Virus record (IMG/VR): IMGVR_UViG_3300025687_000026
Location: 43,061-107,060 of that record
Length of the DNA: 64,000 bases
Direction: 5' to 3' (one strand)
Origin: a virus
The translations under genes and the position numbers were made by a program. The notes beneath the pieces were generated by a model that worked only from the letters and a program-made list of their open reading frames with translations, made no database searches and had not been told where the DNA came from. Positions 52,723 through 61,228 of the stretch are shown piece by piece; position 1 is the first letter of the stretch, and each line of letters opens with the position of its first letter.

Positions 52723-53990
52723 TCCTCAACCCCCATTGTCGACATGTTTTGCTTCTTCCCACTGAACTTTTCAGCAAGAGCGGCACCTGCTTCAGCAGCG
52801 TCTTTACCAGTCGTTGGCTCAGCAATTCCATCTGACGGGTCAGCAGCAGTTGATTGAGGAAACGCAGCAGCCATACCTTCCGCCGTCTTGGGGGGTATGG
52901 GGAGTTTGCTTTGCTCCGTCGATGAAGCGGTGGTTGGCGATGCCGTGACAGGTGCACCGGGTAGTTGTGTTTGATTTGGGTCATTGGGCGCTCGTGATGC
53001 TGGGTTAAATTGAGGCACGGGCTCGAAAACATCGGTGTTGTAAGCGCCTCCTCGCATGTCAAACGGTTGCCTCGCTGTGGTTGGGTTGAGGAGTCGTTCA
53101 ACACCAATCAAACGCTGCTCTGCCCCTCGTAGCGTGCCGGGCAGGTTGTATTGAAGAGCCCTTTGCAGTCGGGCTCGCTCAGCCTCAAGACCGGCTCGGT
53201 ATTCGGCGTAAGGAGGGGGAGTAGGACCTGACGGGACAGGTGCAGGTGTGGGTTGAGCCACGGTGGGCTGAGCGACGGCTACACGATTTGCACGACGGTT
53301 TTCCAAAGCCTGACGCCCTCGCTCCAAACCTTGCTGGGCTCTGCGTTGAACACCAACTGAACCAGCGCCAAGGCGTGCTCCCGCTGCACCAGCAGCGCTT
53401 TCAAGATGAGGGCGAGCAGCACTGGTGGTTGTCATCCCCCGAATAGCAGCCGAGCCAAGACCCTGTTCAAGACCTGCACCTGACGCCCCGGCCTGCTCAA
53501 GCGCAGTGACAGCCGAGAGGCCACCGAGTGCTCCGGCAAGACCAGCACCAAGCCTTCGCCCAAAGACGCCGACCTTACCTGCCCGTTGACCAGCAGTGCG
53601 AGCGTCACCTATCTGCTGTTCAGTCATCGGTCCTTGTCGTCCTCTCCTACCCCCTTCAACAACGCCAGCGAAGCCCTGATGTCCGTAGCGCTCTTGATGA
53701 CTACGAAACTCACCGGCTTTGACCTTGCGCTTCATTTCAGCAAGTTCCCGCCGCTGCTGAGCGGCGAGGTCAGGGTCTTCAAACTCAGAAGGCGAAGCAG
53801 CACCTTCCAAGTTAGGAGCGGTGAGTGCCGCATCTCGCCTTGCGACATAGACTTCTTCGGGCGTTCGCTGCGTCTGCGCTTCCAGCGGCAACCCTTTCGG
53901 AGCAGGGCCGCCAATTAGTTGCTGCTGAGTCAAGTTTCCCGCAGGGTCAGCGTAGAGTTCAAACGATTTCAGCACGAGGACTTTACTCAT
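52719..53990 (-). CDS. Ala/Gly/Pro-rich low-complexity virion-region protein
   Basis: A 423-residue protein. A short N-terminal motif ('MSKVLVLKSFELYADPAG') is followed by charged helical sequence, an Ala/Gly-rich part at about 145-215 ('FGRRLGAGLAGALGGLSAV'), and a Pro/Ala/Thr-rich C-terminal half. It is probably disordered or weakly membrane-associated. It starts at ATG 53990 in a TGATG overlap. The N-terminal 'VLKSFEL' is a weak version of the shared LLK motif. No known family. Confidence 0.6.
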   Translation of the reverse strand: MSKVLVLKSFELYADPAGNLTQQQLIGGPAPKGLPLEAQTQRTPEEVYVARRDAALTAPNLEGAASPSEFEDPDLAAQQRRELAEMKRKVKAGEFRSHQERYGHQGFAGVVEGGRRGRQGPMTEQQIGDARTAGQRAGKVGVFGRRLGAGLAGALGGLSAVTALEQAGASGAGLEQGLGSAAIRGMTTTSAARPHLESAAGAAGARLGAGSVGVQRRAQQGLERGRQALENRRANRVAVAQPTVAQPTPAPVPSGPTPPPYAEYRAGLEAERARLQRALQYNLPGTLRGAEQRLIGVERLLNPTTARQPFDMRGGAYNTDVFEPVPQFNPASRAPNDPNQTQLPGAPVTASPTTASSTEQSKLPIPPKTAEGMAAAFPQSTAADPSDGIAEPTTGKDAAEAGAALAEKFSGKKQNMSTMGVEE

Positions 53991-56329
53991 CAAATCCCCC
54001 CTACACTGATTTTGACAACCTTGACCACATCCGATGAGATGTTGAGGCGCTTGGCTATGCGCTCCCAGTCACCCATTTGATGGGCGATGGAGCGAATATC
54101 GACAGGTGTGAGATTGAGGTGCTTAGCAAGATGGCGGACACCGTGCTCATCAGCGATGTTAACTGGACGAGTCAAAGCGTGCTTCATGACGCGGTCACTC
54201 TTCATGGCGTCATCGCGCTGCATCTGCTCCATGGCCTTCATCAACCGGTCCGCTTCAGGCAACATGTTGTCCTGACTTTTCATGTATTCTGTAAGAAGAC
54301 GCTGCCGTGGGTCACCAAAAGTCTGCTGGAATTGTCGCTCTTGCTCAGTGAGTTCACCTGTGCCGGGCTTTGGACCAATGCCGCTCAATTCCATGAATTG
54401 ACGCAAGGTCGCTGGGTCAGCCTGACCCACACCCATACGGGCAGCCTGCTGTTCAGGCGACAATTGCCCAATTGGGATGCCCCCGGTGCGGCGAACGGCC
54501 ACAGGTGCAGGTGCTGCCACAGGTGCAGGTGCTGCCTCAGGTGCAGGTGCTGGTGCTGGCGCAGCCATCGGAGGCGTAGCGGCAGGCGGAGCCACCACTC
54601 CTTCAGTCACAGGACGACGAGGTGCAGGTTCAGGACGAGGTGCGGCTGTAGGTGCTACCGATGCTGCTCCCATGGACAAGTCAGTAAAGAGTGGGACATG
54701 CTCAGGGACGGACGGGATAAGTTCCTCAGGGTAACCCATCACCGTTCGCCCAGCAAGACCGGTCGTCGGTAGTTCATCGGGAACAGCACGACGCTCTTCA
54801 TGCCCAAACGCACGAGCCATCATGTCGGCGATACCTTCGATAGCCTGACGGCGAGCGTTGACTTGCTCTTCCTTAATACCCTCGTGACTCACGCCCAAGG
54901 CTTGAAGCGTCTGAGCATCCGGCTGGTAATCTCTCAACTGAGGAAGGGATTCATTGTGATGAGCCAACATGGCCTTGACATACATCTGAGCCATGTTCTT
55001 GTGTGTGCTCCCGTTCTTCGTCGGATGCTTTGTGCCCGACATGAACTCAGGCTCAAGTGGAATGTGCTCACCTTGAAGAGCATGCTCCATCAAATTATCA
55101 AACTGAGTTCGCTTGCCTTCTTCGTCAGGGTCGCCACCGAACGCATCCAACAAGTGACTGAAAATACGAGCACCTGAACTGGGACGCTTCTGACCACCTG
55201 ACTTAAGTCGACCGAATAAGGCCGTGAGGGCCGAAGTTGAGCCCAATTCATTCAGGAGATTTTTCAGCATCTCTTCATTGGACAAGACCGTCTTAAGAGG
55301 CTGCATCGTGTAGTTGGTCCCGCCAGCAGTTTGAGCCGTGTTGATAGGCACCTGCACATCAGGGATAATATCGGGATTTTCAGCAGCCCGCTTCAAAGCC
55401 TCCTTGATATGACCACGAGCACTGCGCATGGTTTCAGACGGTGGCGTTTTTTGCGAAGCCAACTTGTAGTGCATCAAATCAGGCATGTGGTGCGCAACCG
55501 ACCACGACTGCACTGAGTCAAATGCGGGATTAAAGTTGACACCGCCGGGAGCGTTGGTGATGTGTGAATCAGGAAGTTGTCCACCCTGACCAATGACATC
55601 TCCACCGCGACCTTTCAAACGCCGACCGGCTGGATGAAGGTCGTCGATTGAGATGTGGCCTCGTGTCGTCCACTCCATGTTAGCAATGTCGTCGAGTCCG
55701 TATTCTCGGACAATGGCCGCCAGTTGTTTCCAGTAAGGAATCGAATAGGATTCAACAAAGTGACCGACCTTTTCGTTTCGGTTCGGTCGATTGGTAAAAG
55801 TCGTAACAAAATGTCCATCAACGCTACGGTTAGGACGACGGGTCGGTTCCATGTTTGCGTTGTAAGGAGTGGCCTTGAGTTTTCGCCACTCCATGGAGTC
55901 AACATCAGGTAGATGGTGCGCTCCGCTTCGGTCCTTATGCGTGTCATTGTATTCGTTAATGGCTCGCTGTAGGAGTTCCTTAGCCAAGCGTGGGTCGTAA
56001 CCGGCTCGCTCAAGTGCCTCACCGAGATGATGCCATACACCGTCGTGCCCGTGGTGATGGTCGAAGCCGTCAGTGTGATAGGTCATCTCCCCGTGTTTGC
56101 CTCGTTGAAACTCACCCTCAAGCAATTCACCCATGCCCGCATGACCGGAAGGGTGAGGTCGAGAGTTACCGTAGTGAGCAAAAAGTGGGACATCCGGCCC
56201 TTCGGGGTCCGGGTTAATCGCTTCGGGAGGGGGGTTCGTCAAAAGATGCGGCACACCGTTGAAAAAAGCGTAGTTACCGTGCCCTTTCAGCAGAATGTCC
56301 GCTGACTTCAACACGAACACGGGCCTCAT
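53990..56329 (-). CDS. His-rich large virion-region protein
   Basis: A 779-residue protein of unknown function. It begins 'MRPVFVLKSADILLKGHGN'. Residues up to ~360 are His/Gly-rich ('GFDHHHGHDGVWHHLGEAL', 'WSVAHHMPDLMHYKL') and look folded; a helical part follows ('LSNEEMLKNLLNELGS', 'LTALFGRLKSGG'), then a Pro/Ala linker at about 555-615, and a C-terminal helical region with 'HGVRHLAKHLNLTPVDIRSI'. In style it resembles the large protein at 38390-43813 (His-rich, many 'HP' and 'HD' pairs), so both may be internal head or ejected proteins. The ATG at 56329 overlaps the upstream stop (ATGA). Confidence 0.6.
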   Translation of the reverse strand: MRPVFVLKSADILLKGHGNYAFFNGVPHLLTNPPPEAINPDPEGPDVPLFAHYGNSRPHPSGHAGMGELLEGEFQRGKHGEMTYHTDGFDHHHGHDGVWHHLGEALERAGYDPRLAKELLQRAINEYNDTHKDRSGAHHLPDVDSMEWRKLKATPYNANMEPTRRPNRSVDGHFVTTFTNRPNRNEKVGHFVESYSIPYWKQLAAIVREYGLDDIANMEWTTRGHISIDDLHPAGRRLKGRGGDVIGQGGQLPDSHITNAPGGVNFNPAFDSVQSWSVAHHMPDLMHYKLASQKTPPSETMRSARGHIKEALKRAAENPDIIPDVQVPINTAQTAGGTNYTMQPLKTVLSNEEMLKNLLNELGSTSALTALFGRLKSGGQKRPSSGARIFSHLLDAFGGDPDEEGKRTQFDNLMEHALQGEHIPLEPEFMSGTKHPTKNGSTHKNMAQMYVKAMLAHHNESLPQLRDYQPDAQTLQALGVSHEGIKEEQVNARRQAIEGIADMMARAFGHEERRAVPDELPTTGLAGRTVMGYPEELIPSVPEHVPLFTDLSMGAASVAPTAAPRPEPAPRRPVTEGVVAPPAATPPMAAPAPAPAPEAAPAPVAAPAPVAVRRTGGIPIGQLSPEQQAARMGVGQADPATLRQFMELSGIGPKPGTGELTEQERQFQQTFGDPRQRLLTEYMKSQDNMLPEADRLMKAMEQMQRDDAMKSDRVMKHALTRPVNIADEHGVRHLAKHLNLTPVDIRSIAHQMGDWERIAKRLNISSDVVKVVKISVGGI

Positions 56330-57750
56330 GCTCGGTTACCCCCTCGTCCGACGAGTTGTCCAATGGGGTCAAGTCCCCATGTTCGAGGGTCGTTTTCGTC
56401 TTCCGTCCCTCCTTCACCACGAGTGGTTTGCTTTGGATTGTTACCGGGGTATTTTGGTAGCGTTGACGCCGCACCAGCGGTGTCAGGCGCACCCATGTTT
56501 TTCTTTTTGTCATCCTTGTCTTTCATGCGACGCATGAGTTGTCGCATTTCACGGAGAGCAGTGCGGGCTTCAGCAAGAAGGTAGTGATTTGTGCCCGCTT
56601 TCAGGAGGTCACCTTCAGGCACAGGGTCTTCGCTCATGGTCACCATACCCGGCATACTTGGTCGGTTTAAGTGAGGCATGCGCATCTTAGGCGGCTGAAT
56701 TGGGGGAGCACGAACAGGATGAAGACGAGGTCGAGGGGCGCTGGGCATCCGAACCTGCCCAAAGGGCAGTGCCGCTCCGCTTTGAGGAGCAATTTGACCA
56801 CGAATGCTCTGCTGCTCTTGGTAGCCTCGCCACTGTCCGTAGGCCTGAGGGTCCTTGGACATTGGCTGCTTACTGGCGATACCGCGGTGAGACATCTCAA
56901 CTGACAAGTGAGGTTGCATCAACCCCGTCTTGCGACCCATGGGGAGGTTGCGAGACAACAATTTAGCCCGAGCCGAGGTGCCTGAGCGACCGGTGTAGCC
57001 GCCACGAGGACGCTTGAACTTACCAGTGGAGGGCCGCCACTTGGCTCGCTCTTCAGTCTTACGACGCTTCTCTTGCTTACGCTTGGACTTCAACAATTCA
57101 GACCAAGCGTAGACCATCGGCTCACTGGCGTTCTTCTGTTGGAACTGGGGGTCAAACTCAGGGTCAGGAATGGAATCATCGAGTTCGGGTGGTAAAGGCA
57201 TACGAGCAGTCAACTCAGCCTCTTCTTCAGCGATTTTGTAAGCATCCTCCAAATTATCAGCATAACCCAAAGCCATGGCTTCCATAGCAAGTTCATACAA
57301 CTCATCCGAACGGTCGAACTTGAGAATATCAGACCAAGCGTAAGCCATCGACTCACTCATCTGAATCATTTCACCACCGGCAGCACCGGGGCCCTTAGCC
57401 TGAGCAGCGAGGCTGGTCAAGAATCCACCGGCACCAGCAGGTTGCGTTGGTTCAGTGGGTGACTCACGAGGTTTGAACAAAGACTCTTCTTCTTCCATTC
57501 CCTCTTCGGGTTTGTCACCAAGACCCATGTGATGACGACGCACCTTGATGTGTCGAATCTGACGGTCCTCCTTTTCTTCCCGCTCCTGCTTTTTCTGCTT
57601 GCGGTCCATCCGTGCTTCTTTGTCACGAGCATCTTCCAAGCCAGTAGGGGTTTCCTCGTCTTCGTGGTTTGCACGGAACATGTGCGAAGACTCGGAGCGT
57701 GGAGCGTAGATGCGGGTGTCCGAGCCACGACCCATCATGCCCTCAGTCAT
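56326..57750 (-). CDS. Charged low-complexity protein with two YAWS-LLK motifs
   Basis: A 474-residue protein, mostly charged and low-complexity. Two copies of a motif are seen: 'SMAYAWSDILK' at 134-144 and 'PMVYAWSELLK' at 211-221, each preceding or following a helical stretch ('LYELAMEAMALGYADNLEDA'). The middle is Arg/Lys-rich ('KFKRPRGGYTGRSGTSARAK'); the C-terminus is Pro/Gly-rich. I took ATG 57750 because GGAGGTGA lies 8 bases before it; the frame is open to a GTG at 57759. It overlaps the upstream gene by 8 bases. No enzyme signature; a scaffold-like or capsid-internal role is possible. Confidence 0.6.
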   Translation of the reverse strand: MTEGMMGRGSDTRIYAPRSESSHMFRANHEDEETPTGLEDARDKEARMDRKQKKQEREEKEDRQIRHIKVRRHHMGLGDKPEEGMEEEESLFKPRESPTEPTQPAGAGGFLTSLAAQAKGPGAAGGEMIQMSESMAYAWSDILKFDRSDELYELAMEAMALGYADNLEDAYKIAEEEAELTARMPLPPELDDSIPDPEFDPQFQQKNASEPMVYAWSELLKSKRKQEKRRKTEERAKWRPSTGKFKRPRGGYTGRSGTSARAKLLSRNLPMGRKTGLMQPHLSVEMSHRGIASKQPMSKDPQAYGQWRGYQEQQSIRGQIAPQSGAALPFGQVRMPSAPRPRLHPVRAPPIQPPKMRMPHLNRPSMPGMVTMSEDPVPEGDLLKAGTNHYLLAEARTALREMRQLMRRMKDKDDKKKNMGAPDTAGAASTLPKYPGNNPKQTTRGEGGTEDENDPRTWGLDPIGQLVGRGGNRA

Positions 57751-58144
57751 CCATGTCACCTCCAGTTAGTGAATCGAAGGCGTCGAAGAGCACTTCGCTG
57801 AGGTCAGTATAGACGCCTTTAACGACCGGGTTGACTGGGAAGGCCCGGACCATGTTGTTCGTCATGTGTTCGTGTTCTTGAAGCAAACGGGCTGTAAGTT
57901 CACGCACCGGGATTACAACTGAAGGGTCATCGTTGTTGAGCAAAGTGTGGAAACTCTCCTTCAGCATTTCAAACAAAAAGGGTGCTGTCACCACGATTTG
58001 ACCGTAGTGCTCAAAACGCTCGGCCATTCGCTGAGCATAGTCGACAACGCTCATGATGTCTTCATCGTTGAGATGAGGTCGAGCGATAACGAGGCGGTAG
58101 CCGGGATGAGCCACCTGCAACAAGTCGGGAACAGGGACTTCCAT
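57743..58144 (-). CDS. Small acidic helical protein near TerS, unknown
   Basis: A 133-residue protein with 'EVPVPDLLQVAHPGYRLVIA', a helical region ('MSVVDYAQRMAERFEHYG', 'FLFEMLKESFHTLL') and a C-terminal acidic stretch. It starts at ATG 58144 in a TGATG overlap with the TerS-like gene. No family is recognised; the position next to TerS suggests a packaging or early-assembly role, which is speculative. Confidence 0.6.
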   Translation of the reverse strand: MEVPVPDLLQVAHPGYRLVIARPHLNDEDIMSVVDYAQRMAERFEHYGQIVVTAPFLFEMLKESFHTLLNNDDPSVVIPVRELTARLLQEHEHMTNNMVRAFPVNPVVKGVYTDLSEVLFDAFDSLTGGDMDD

Positions 58145-58857
58145 CAAACGAACTCCTCCTCGACATGCCCAATGAGTTTCTCACGAATACGAGCCCACGA
58201 CTCGGGGCTTTCTTTGCCCAGTTCAACCTTGAGGATGTTGATGGTGTTGTGAATCTCGCCGTTTTCTGAAGTCGGGCCCCAGTTTTCTTGCATTTTCACG
58301 AGGTCCTTGATGGACTCCCTGACTTCCTTGTGCAGCATCACAGCGTCACGAACGAAGCCGTCTTCATGCACGCTGCCTTCGTTAAGCAGTTCAGACAATT
58401 TGTGATTAAGCAATTCAACATTCGAGCGCAGTGTATCAACCTCTTGACCGACAACCATGGCCACCTCAGCCACGGCTGCGCGTTGCACCAGCGGTTGAAA
58501 GTGATGCTTCATGTGGTGGTAGACGCTTTCTTCACGGATGCCCAACTCTTCTGCGATGGCGTCCGATTCAGAGCCGTCAGCAAAGTAACGCTGCTCAAAC
58601 TCAGAGCGTCGTGGGTCGGCGCACACCTTGCACTGGGGATTAGACGCCATGTGGAACTGACCCATGTGGTTGCGGTAATGGCGGTCGCTGGTGTTAAAGC
58701 GCCAACCCATGTCCTCATCGAGTTGCTTGGCTGCTATTTCACCCAGCAACATGCCCTGTTCAAGTTCTTCACGAGACGGATGTTGACAAAAAGGGCAGGA
58801 CCGCTTTGTGACACGCTCCGCACCCCCCATGCGTCCTTCTAAAGCAGCATCGGACAT
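58144..58857 (-). CDS. Putative terminase small subunit (zinc/HTH repeats)
   Basis: A 237-residue protein with two tandem units, each a CxxC, then a helix-turn-helix and a His pair: 'CPFCQHPSREELEQGMLLGE' to 'SDRHYRNHMGQFH' (residues 21-69), and 'CKVCADPRRSEFEQRYFADG' to 'IAEELGIREESVYHHMKHH' (76-119). The pattern 'C-x2-C-x2-P-x-R-x3-E ... RHxxxH' is used by small terminases and related DNA-binding proteins. The C-terminal half is helical ('ELLNHKLSELLNEG', 'KEVRESIKDLVKMQ') and could form the oligomer. I prefer ATG 58857 (MSDAALEG) over a longer frame to 58923, which would overlap the opposite-strand gene. TerL is six genes downstream. Confidence 0.55.
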   Translation of the reverse strand: MSDAALEGRMGGAERVTKRSCPFCQHPSREELEQGMLLGEIAAKQLDEDMGWRFNTSDRHYRNHMGQFHMASNPQCKVCADPRRSEFEQRYFADGSESDAIAEELGIREESVYHHMKHHFQPLVQRAAVAEVAMVVGQEVDTLRSNVELLNHKLSELLNEGSVHEDGFVRDAVMLHKEVRESIKDLVKMQENWGPTSENGEIHNTINILKVELGKESPESWARIREKLIGHVEEEFV

Positions 58858-58890
58858 AACCCTTTTCTCAAGAAACGCTCTCCCCGTTGC

Positions 58891-59160
58891 ATGTTCAGGA
58901 AGGTGCCTCGGGTCCCGAAACAAGTCACTGAACTAAAGAATGCAGGCAAAGACATCATAAAACGCCGCCGAGTTAGCAAAGAAGAGTTCATCCGCCGTTT
59001 AGAAGTCTGCATGGATTGCGAGTATCTGCTCAAAGCGGTGAATGTCTGCCGTCAGTGTGGGTGCTTTACCAAAGTGAAGGCTGCGTTACCTTCAGGTGAC
59101 TGCCCACTCGGGCGCTGGTCATTGAGTGAGTCGAGTGTAGATGCGCCCAAGAATGAGTGA
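58891..59160 (+). CDS. Cys-rich zinc protein on the opposite strand
   Basis: An 89-residue + strand gene inside the - strand block. The C-terminal half has 'CMDCEYLLKAVNVCRQCGCF' followed by 'KVKAALPSGDCPLGRW', an arrangement of CxxC, CxxCxC and a late CP that is typical of small zinc proteins in many tailed viruses. The N-terminal half is basic ('ELKNAGKDIIKRRRVSKEEF'). The start at 58891 lies only 33 bases from the divergent TerS-like start, with no clear ribosome binding site, so it may be leaderless. Its 3' end overlaps the - strand two-TM gene by 42 bases. A DNA-binding role is likely but unproven. Confidence 0.75.
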   Translation: MFRKVPRVPKQVTELKNAGKDIIKRRRVSKEEFIRRLEVCMDCEYLLKAVNVCRQCGCFTKVKAALPSGDCPLGRWSLSESSVDAPKNE

Positions 59161-59376
59161 GGACACCATGATACCAATGAGGTAGGCGCTGACTGCGTCA
59201 GCGCTCAGCGTGTTGCCCTTGAGCATGAGAATCAAACCAAAAATCAGAATCATGCTGATGAACTGCACCATAATCATGTCTGTGATAACGCTGCGTGAAG
59301 GAGCGAAAACCTGCATACTACTTTGTGAAAACGAAGTAATGGCTTGCTGCGAATAGTTCGGTGGGTTTCTCTGCAT
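59119..59376 (-). CDS. Small two-TM membrane protein
   Basis: An 85-residue protein with two predicted membrane segments, about residues 34-53 ('MIMVQFISMILIFGLILMLK') and 63-80 ('VSAYLIGIMVSSLILGRI'), joined by a short polar loop. The N-terminus is polar and Gln/Ser-rich. The size and topology fit a holin-like protein or a small membrane-remodelling protein; the sequence alone cannot decide. Its stop region overlaps the convergent Cys-rich gene by 42 bases. Confidence 0.65.
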   Translation of the reverse strand: MQRNPPNYSQQAITSFSQSSMQVFAPSRSVITDMIMVQFISMILIFGLILMLKGNTLSADAVSAYLIGIMVSSLILGRIYTRLTQ

Positions 59377-59385
59377 GTTTATCCC

Positions 59386-60057
59386 TCACTGTTTAGGTAG
59401 TCCCATGAAGGACCGTGCGACGCTTCCAATGCCTCCGCCCACTCGTTCCATCATGCCCTCGTCAGCCAATGCTGCTTGAAGAGCACCGCCCATCATGGAC
59501 TGTTGACTCATGGTGAGAATCTGTTGACGCTGCATCTCAGCCTGCTGAATTGTCTGCTGGCTGTTGTTCACGATTTGATTGAGAACCATAGCGACATTCT
59601 CAGCACTGAGCGTTTTGAGTGAGTCGGGCAACGAAGCGATATTGAGTTTCATCGTTCCTTCATCATCATCAATGACGAAAGTAGCGTCCTTCAGGATGTT
59701 GAGCAACGAAAGTGAGGTAGCCGTAGCCACGAGGTCAATGACTGCAGCAAGACCGCCAGTAGCAATAAAGCGATGGATAGGGTTCTGCGATTGAAGCAGA
59801 GCGTTGAGAATCTCCATTTCACTGGGAGGAGCAATCGGTTGTTGAGCATATTGTTGCATTTGACCATACTGCTGTTGCATTCCCATACCACCGACCATGC
59901 CGGACATGAAGGTGTTCTGCTGAGGTTGCATGGTGTTCACACCAAGGCCTATACCACCCTGCTGCATGGCGTTCATCCCACTCATTGGGGCTCCAGTGGC
60001 CGAAAGATTCAATCCACTGCTGGGTTGGGGCTGGCTGAAGTTAAACATCTGACTCAC
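59386..60057 (-). CDS. Met/Gln-rich N-terminus protein with hydrophobic middle
   Basis: A 223-residue protein. The first 75 residues are Met/Gln/Gly/Asn-rich low complexity ('GMGMQQQYGQMQQYAQQ'). From about 80 comes helical sequence with a hydrophobic part ('LAAVIDLVATATSLSLLNIL') and 'MVLNQIVNNSQQTIQQAEMQ', a possible coiled coil. The C-terminus is Gly-rich. It starts in a GTGA overlap with the upstream gene. No family is recognised; together with the nearby TM proteins and GTPase it may belong to a membrane-linked group. Confidence 0.6.
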   Translation of the reverse strand: MSQMFNFSQPQPSSGLNLSATGAPMSGMNAMQQGGIGLGVNTMQPQQNTFMSGMVGGMGMQQQYGQMQQYAQQPIAPPSEMEILNALLQSQNPIHRFIATGGLAAVIDLVATATSLSLLNILKDATFVIDDDEGTMKLNIASLPDSLKTLSAENVAMVLNQIVNNSQQTIQQAEMQRQQILTMSQQSMMGGALQAALADEGMMERVGGGIGSVARSFMGLPKQ

Positions 60058-60995
60058 ACCTGCCCAGCGACTCCTTCGCCATCAAGGTTCTGTTGAGGCA
60101 TCAACATGGCCTGTTGTTGTGCAAGCAAGGCTTGGAACTCCGCTGTAGGCATGTTCATCTGCTGCATTTCATGCTGGAAAATGCGCAGGTCGAAGACAAT
60201 CATCGTGACATCGTTGATGCCTGTCTCGGGGTTTTTGTAATGAAGGATGCTGATGCCCTTTGTTTTGCCTTGGTCACGCTCAAGTTCAGCAAAGAAGGGT
60301 TCATACTTTTGCAGCATCGCAGGTTGCGGGTCCTTTTGCCTCACTGAAGACACAGGCACGGTCACGATAGACACGCCTCGCTTAACTTTGTCACGCAAAC
60401 GGTTCGGGTTCATCTCGCTCTGCTTGTCCTCTTCGGACTCCCACTTGGTCAGAAGATGGAAAAGATGGAGGTGCTCAGGACAGTAAGTCCCTCGCATCTT
60501 TTTACCGCTGGTGACGCGGTCACGAGCGATAAACGCCTCGGGCTGACCGGTAACGGGGTTCGACCAATACATCTCCCACAGACTACGACCGCTATCTTCG
60601 TCGCAAATGCGCATGTAGAGGTTGTCATGCTGAATCAACGCAGCACAGTTACAACCATCAATGACGCAGGTCCCAGTGTCCTTGTCGTAACGGAACTTGT
60701 TACCAAGCCAGCGCAGCGGTGAAATACGACTCCGTTTAGCGGGACGCAGTAATTTGTAAGCCTGCTTAATGTCACGACGGCGAGCCTTGCGAGGGTCGGG
60801 GTGAGTGCTGGGATAGAAGTTGACCTTCGGCACCTCGATGTTTTGAGCAGCAGCAATTCGCTGCATGCCTTGTTGAGCAGCCATCATTTCAGCAAGTGCG
60901 GCTTGAGTCAATTGCTCGTTGCCCTGTGCAGCCAACATCGCAAGATGCGCTTCGTTGGTTTGATACAAAGATGGATTATTCGGTCGCAGCATCAT
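60054..60995 (-). CDS. Virion-region protein with Cys/His cluster, unknown
   Basis: A 313-residue protein. The N-terminus is Gln/Ala/Met-rich ('AALAEMMAAQQGMQRIAAA'), then basic ('DPRKARRRDIKQAYKLLR'). A possible metal site is 'GTCVIDGCNCAALIQHDN' with a later 'RICDEDSG' and 'YCPEHLHLFH'. The C-terminus is Gln/Met-rich again. I chose ATG 60995 (GGAGGGTG lies 9 bases upstream); a longer open frame to 61067 runs into the AbrB-like gene and is probably not coding. It overlaps that gene's stop by 20 bases. No known function. Confidence 0.6.
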   Translation of the reverse strand: MMLRPNNPSLYQTNEAHLAMLAAQGNEQLTQAALAEMMAAQQGMQRIAAAQNIEVPKVNFYPSTHPDPRKARRRDIKQAYKLLRPAKRSRISPLRWLGNKFRYDKDTGTCVIDGCNCAALIQHDNLYMRICDEDSGRSLWEMYWSNPVTGQPEAFIARDRVTSGKKMRGTYCPEHLHLFHLLTKWESEEDKQSEMNPNRLRDKVKRGVSIVTVPVSSVRQKDPQPAMLQKYEPFFAELERDQGKTKGISILHYKNPETGINDVTMIVFDLRIFQHEMQQMNMPTAEFQALLAQQQAMLMPQQNLDGEGVAGQV

Positions 60996-61182
60996 GAGAA
61001 GCACCCTCCACAGGAGCCATGACAACGACCATCTTCCCGTCCTGCACATGGAAGCGCCAATCCACATCGTCTCCGGCTGATAGGTTGAAGTGATTGATAA
61101 TCCACATGGGAACAGTGGTCCGCAGGCTACCGGTCTTAGACGACGCAGCGTGCAGCGTGGTCGTGGTCACATTCCTGCCCAT
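60976..61182 (-). CDS. AbrB/SpoVT-type regulator-like protein
   Basis: A 68-residue protein with the swapped-hairpin AbrB outline: 'SLRTTVPMWIINHFNLSAGD' followed by 'DVDWRFHVQDGKMVVVMAP' (residues about 19-57). Archaeal proteins of this type bind DNA as dimers and act as regulators or chromatin-like proteins; some are antitoxins. It lies between the GTPase and the Cys/His gene in the same direction, so it could regulate the viral late genes or a host promoter. It is shorter than two-domain versions; no fused domain is visible. Confidence 0.75.
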   Translation of the reverse strand: MGRNVTTTTLHAASSKTGSLRTTVPMWIINHFNLSAGDDVDWRFHVQDGKMVVVMAPVEGASHDAATE

Positions 61183-61228
61183 GCTTTCACCAAGTGTGCT
61201 TCAAATAAAAGGGTTCCCCACAGGTCAA

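Noticed and set aside
60996-61067. Upstream extension of the Cys/His-cluster protein
   Set aside because: It reads Trp/Arg/Leu-rich sequence across the AbrB-like gene, whose frame is well supported; ATG 60995 has a good ribosome binding site.
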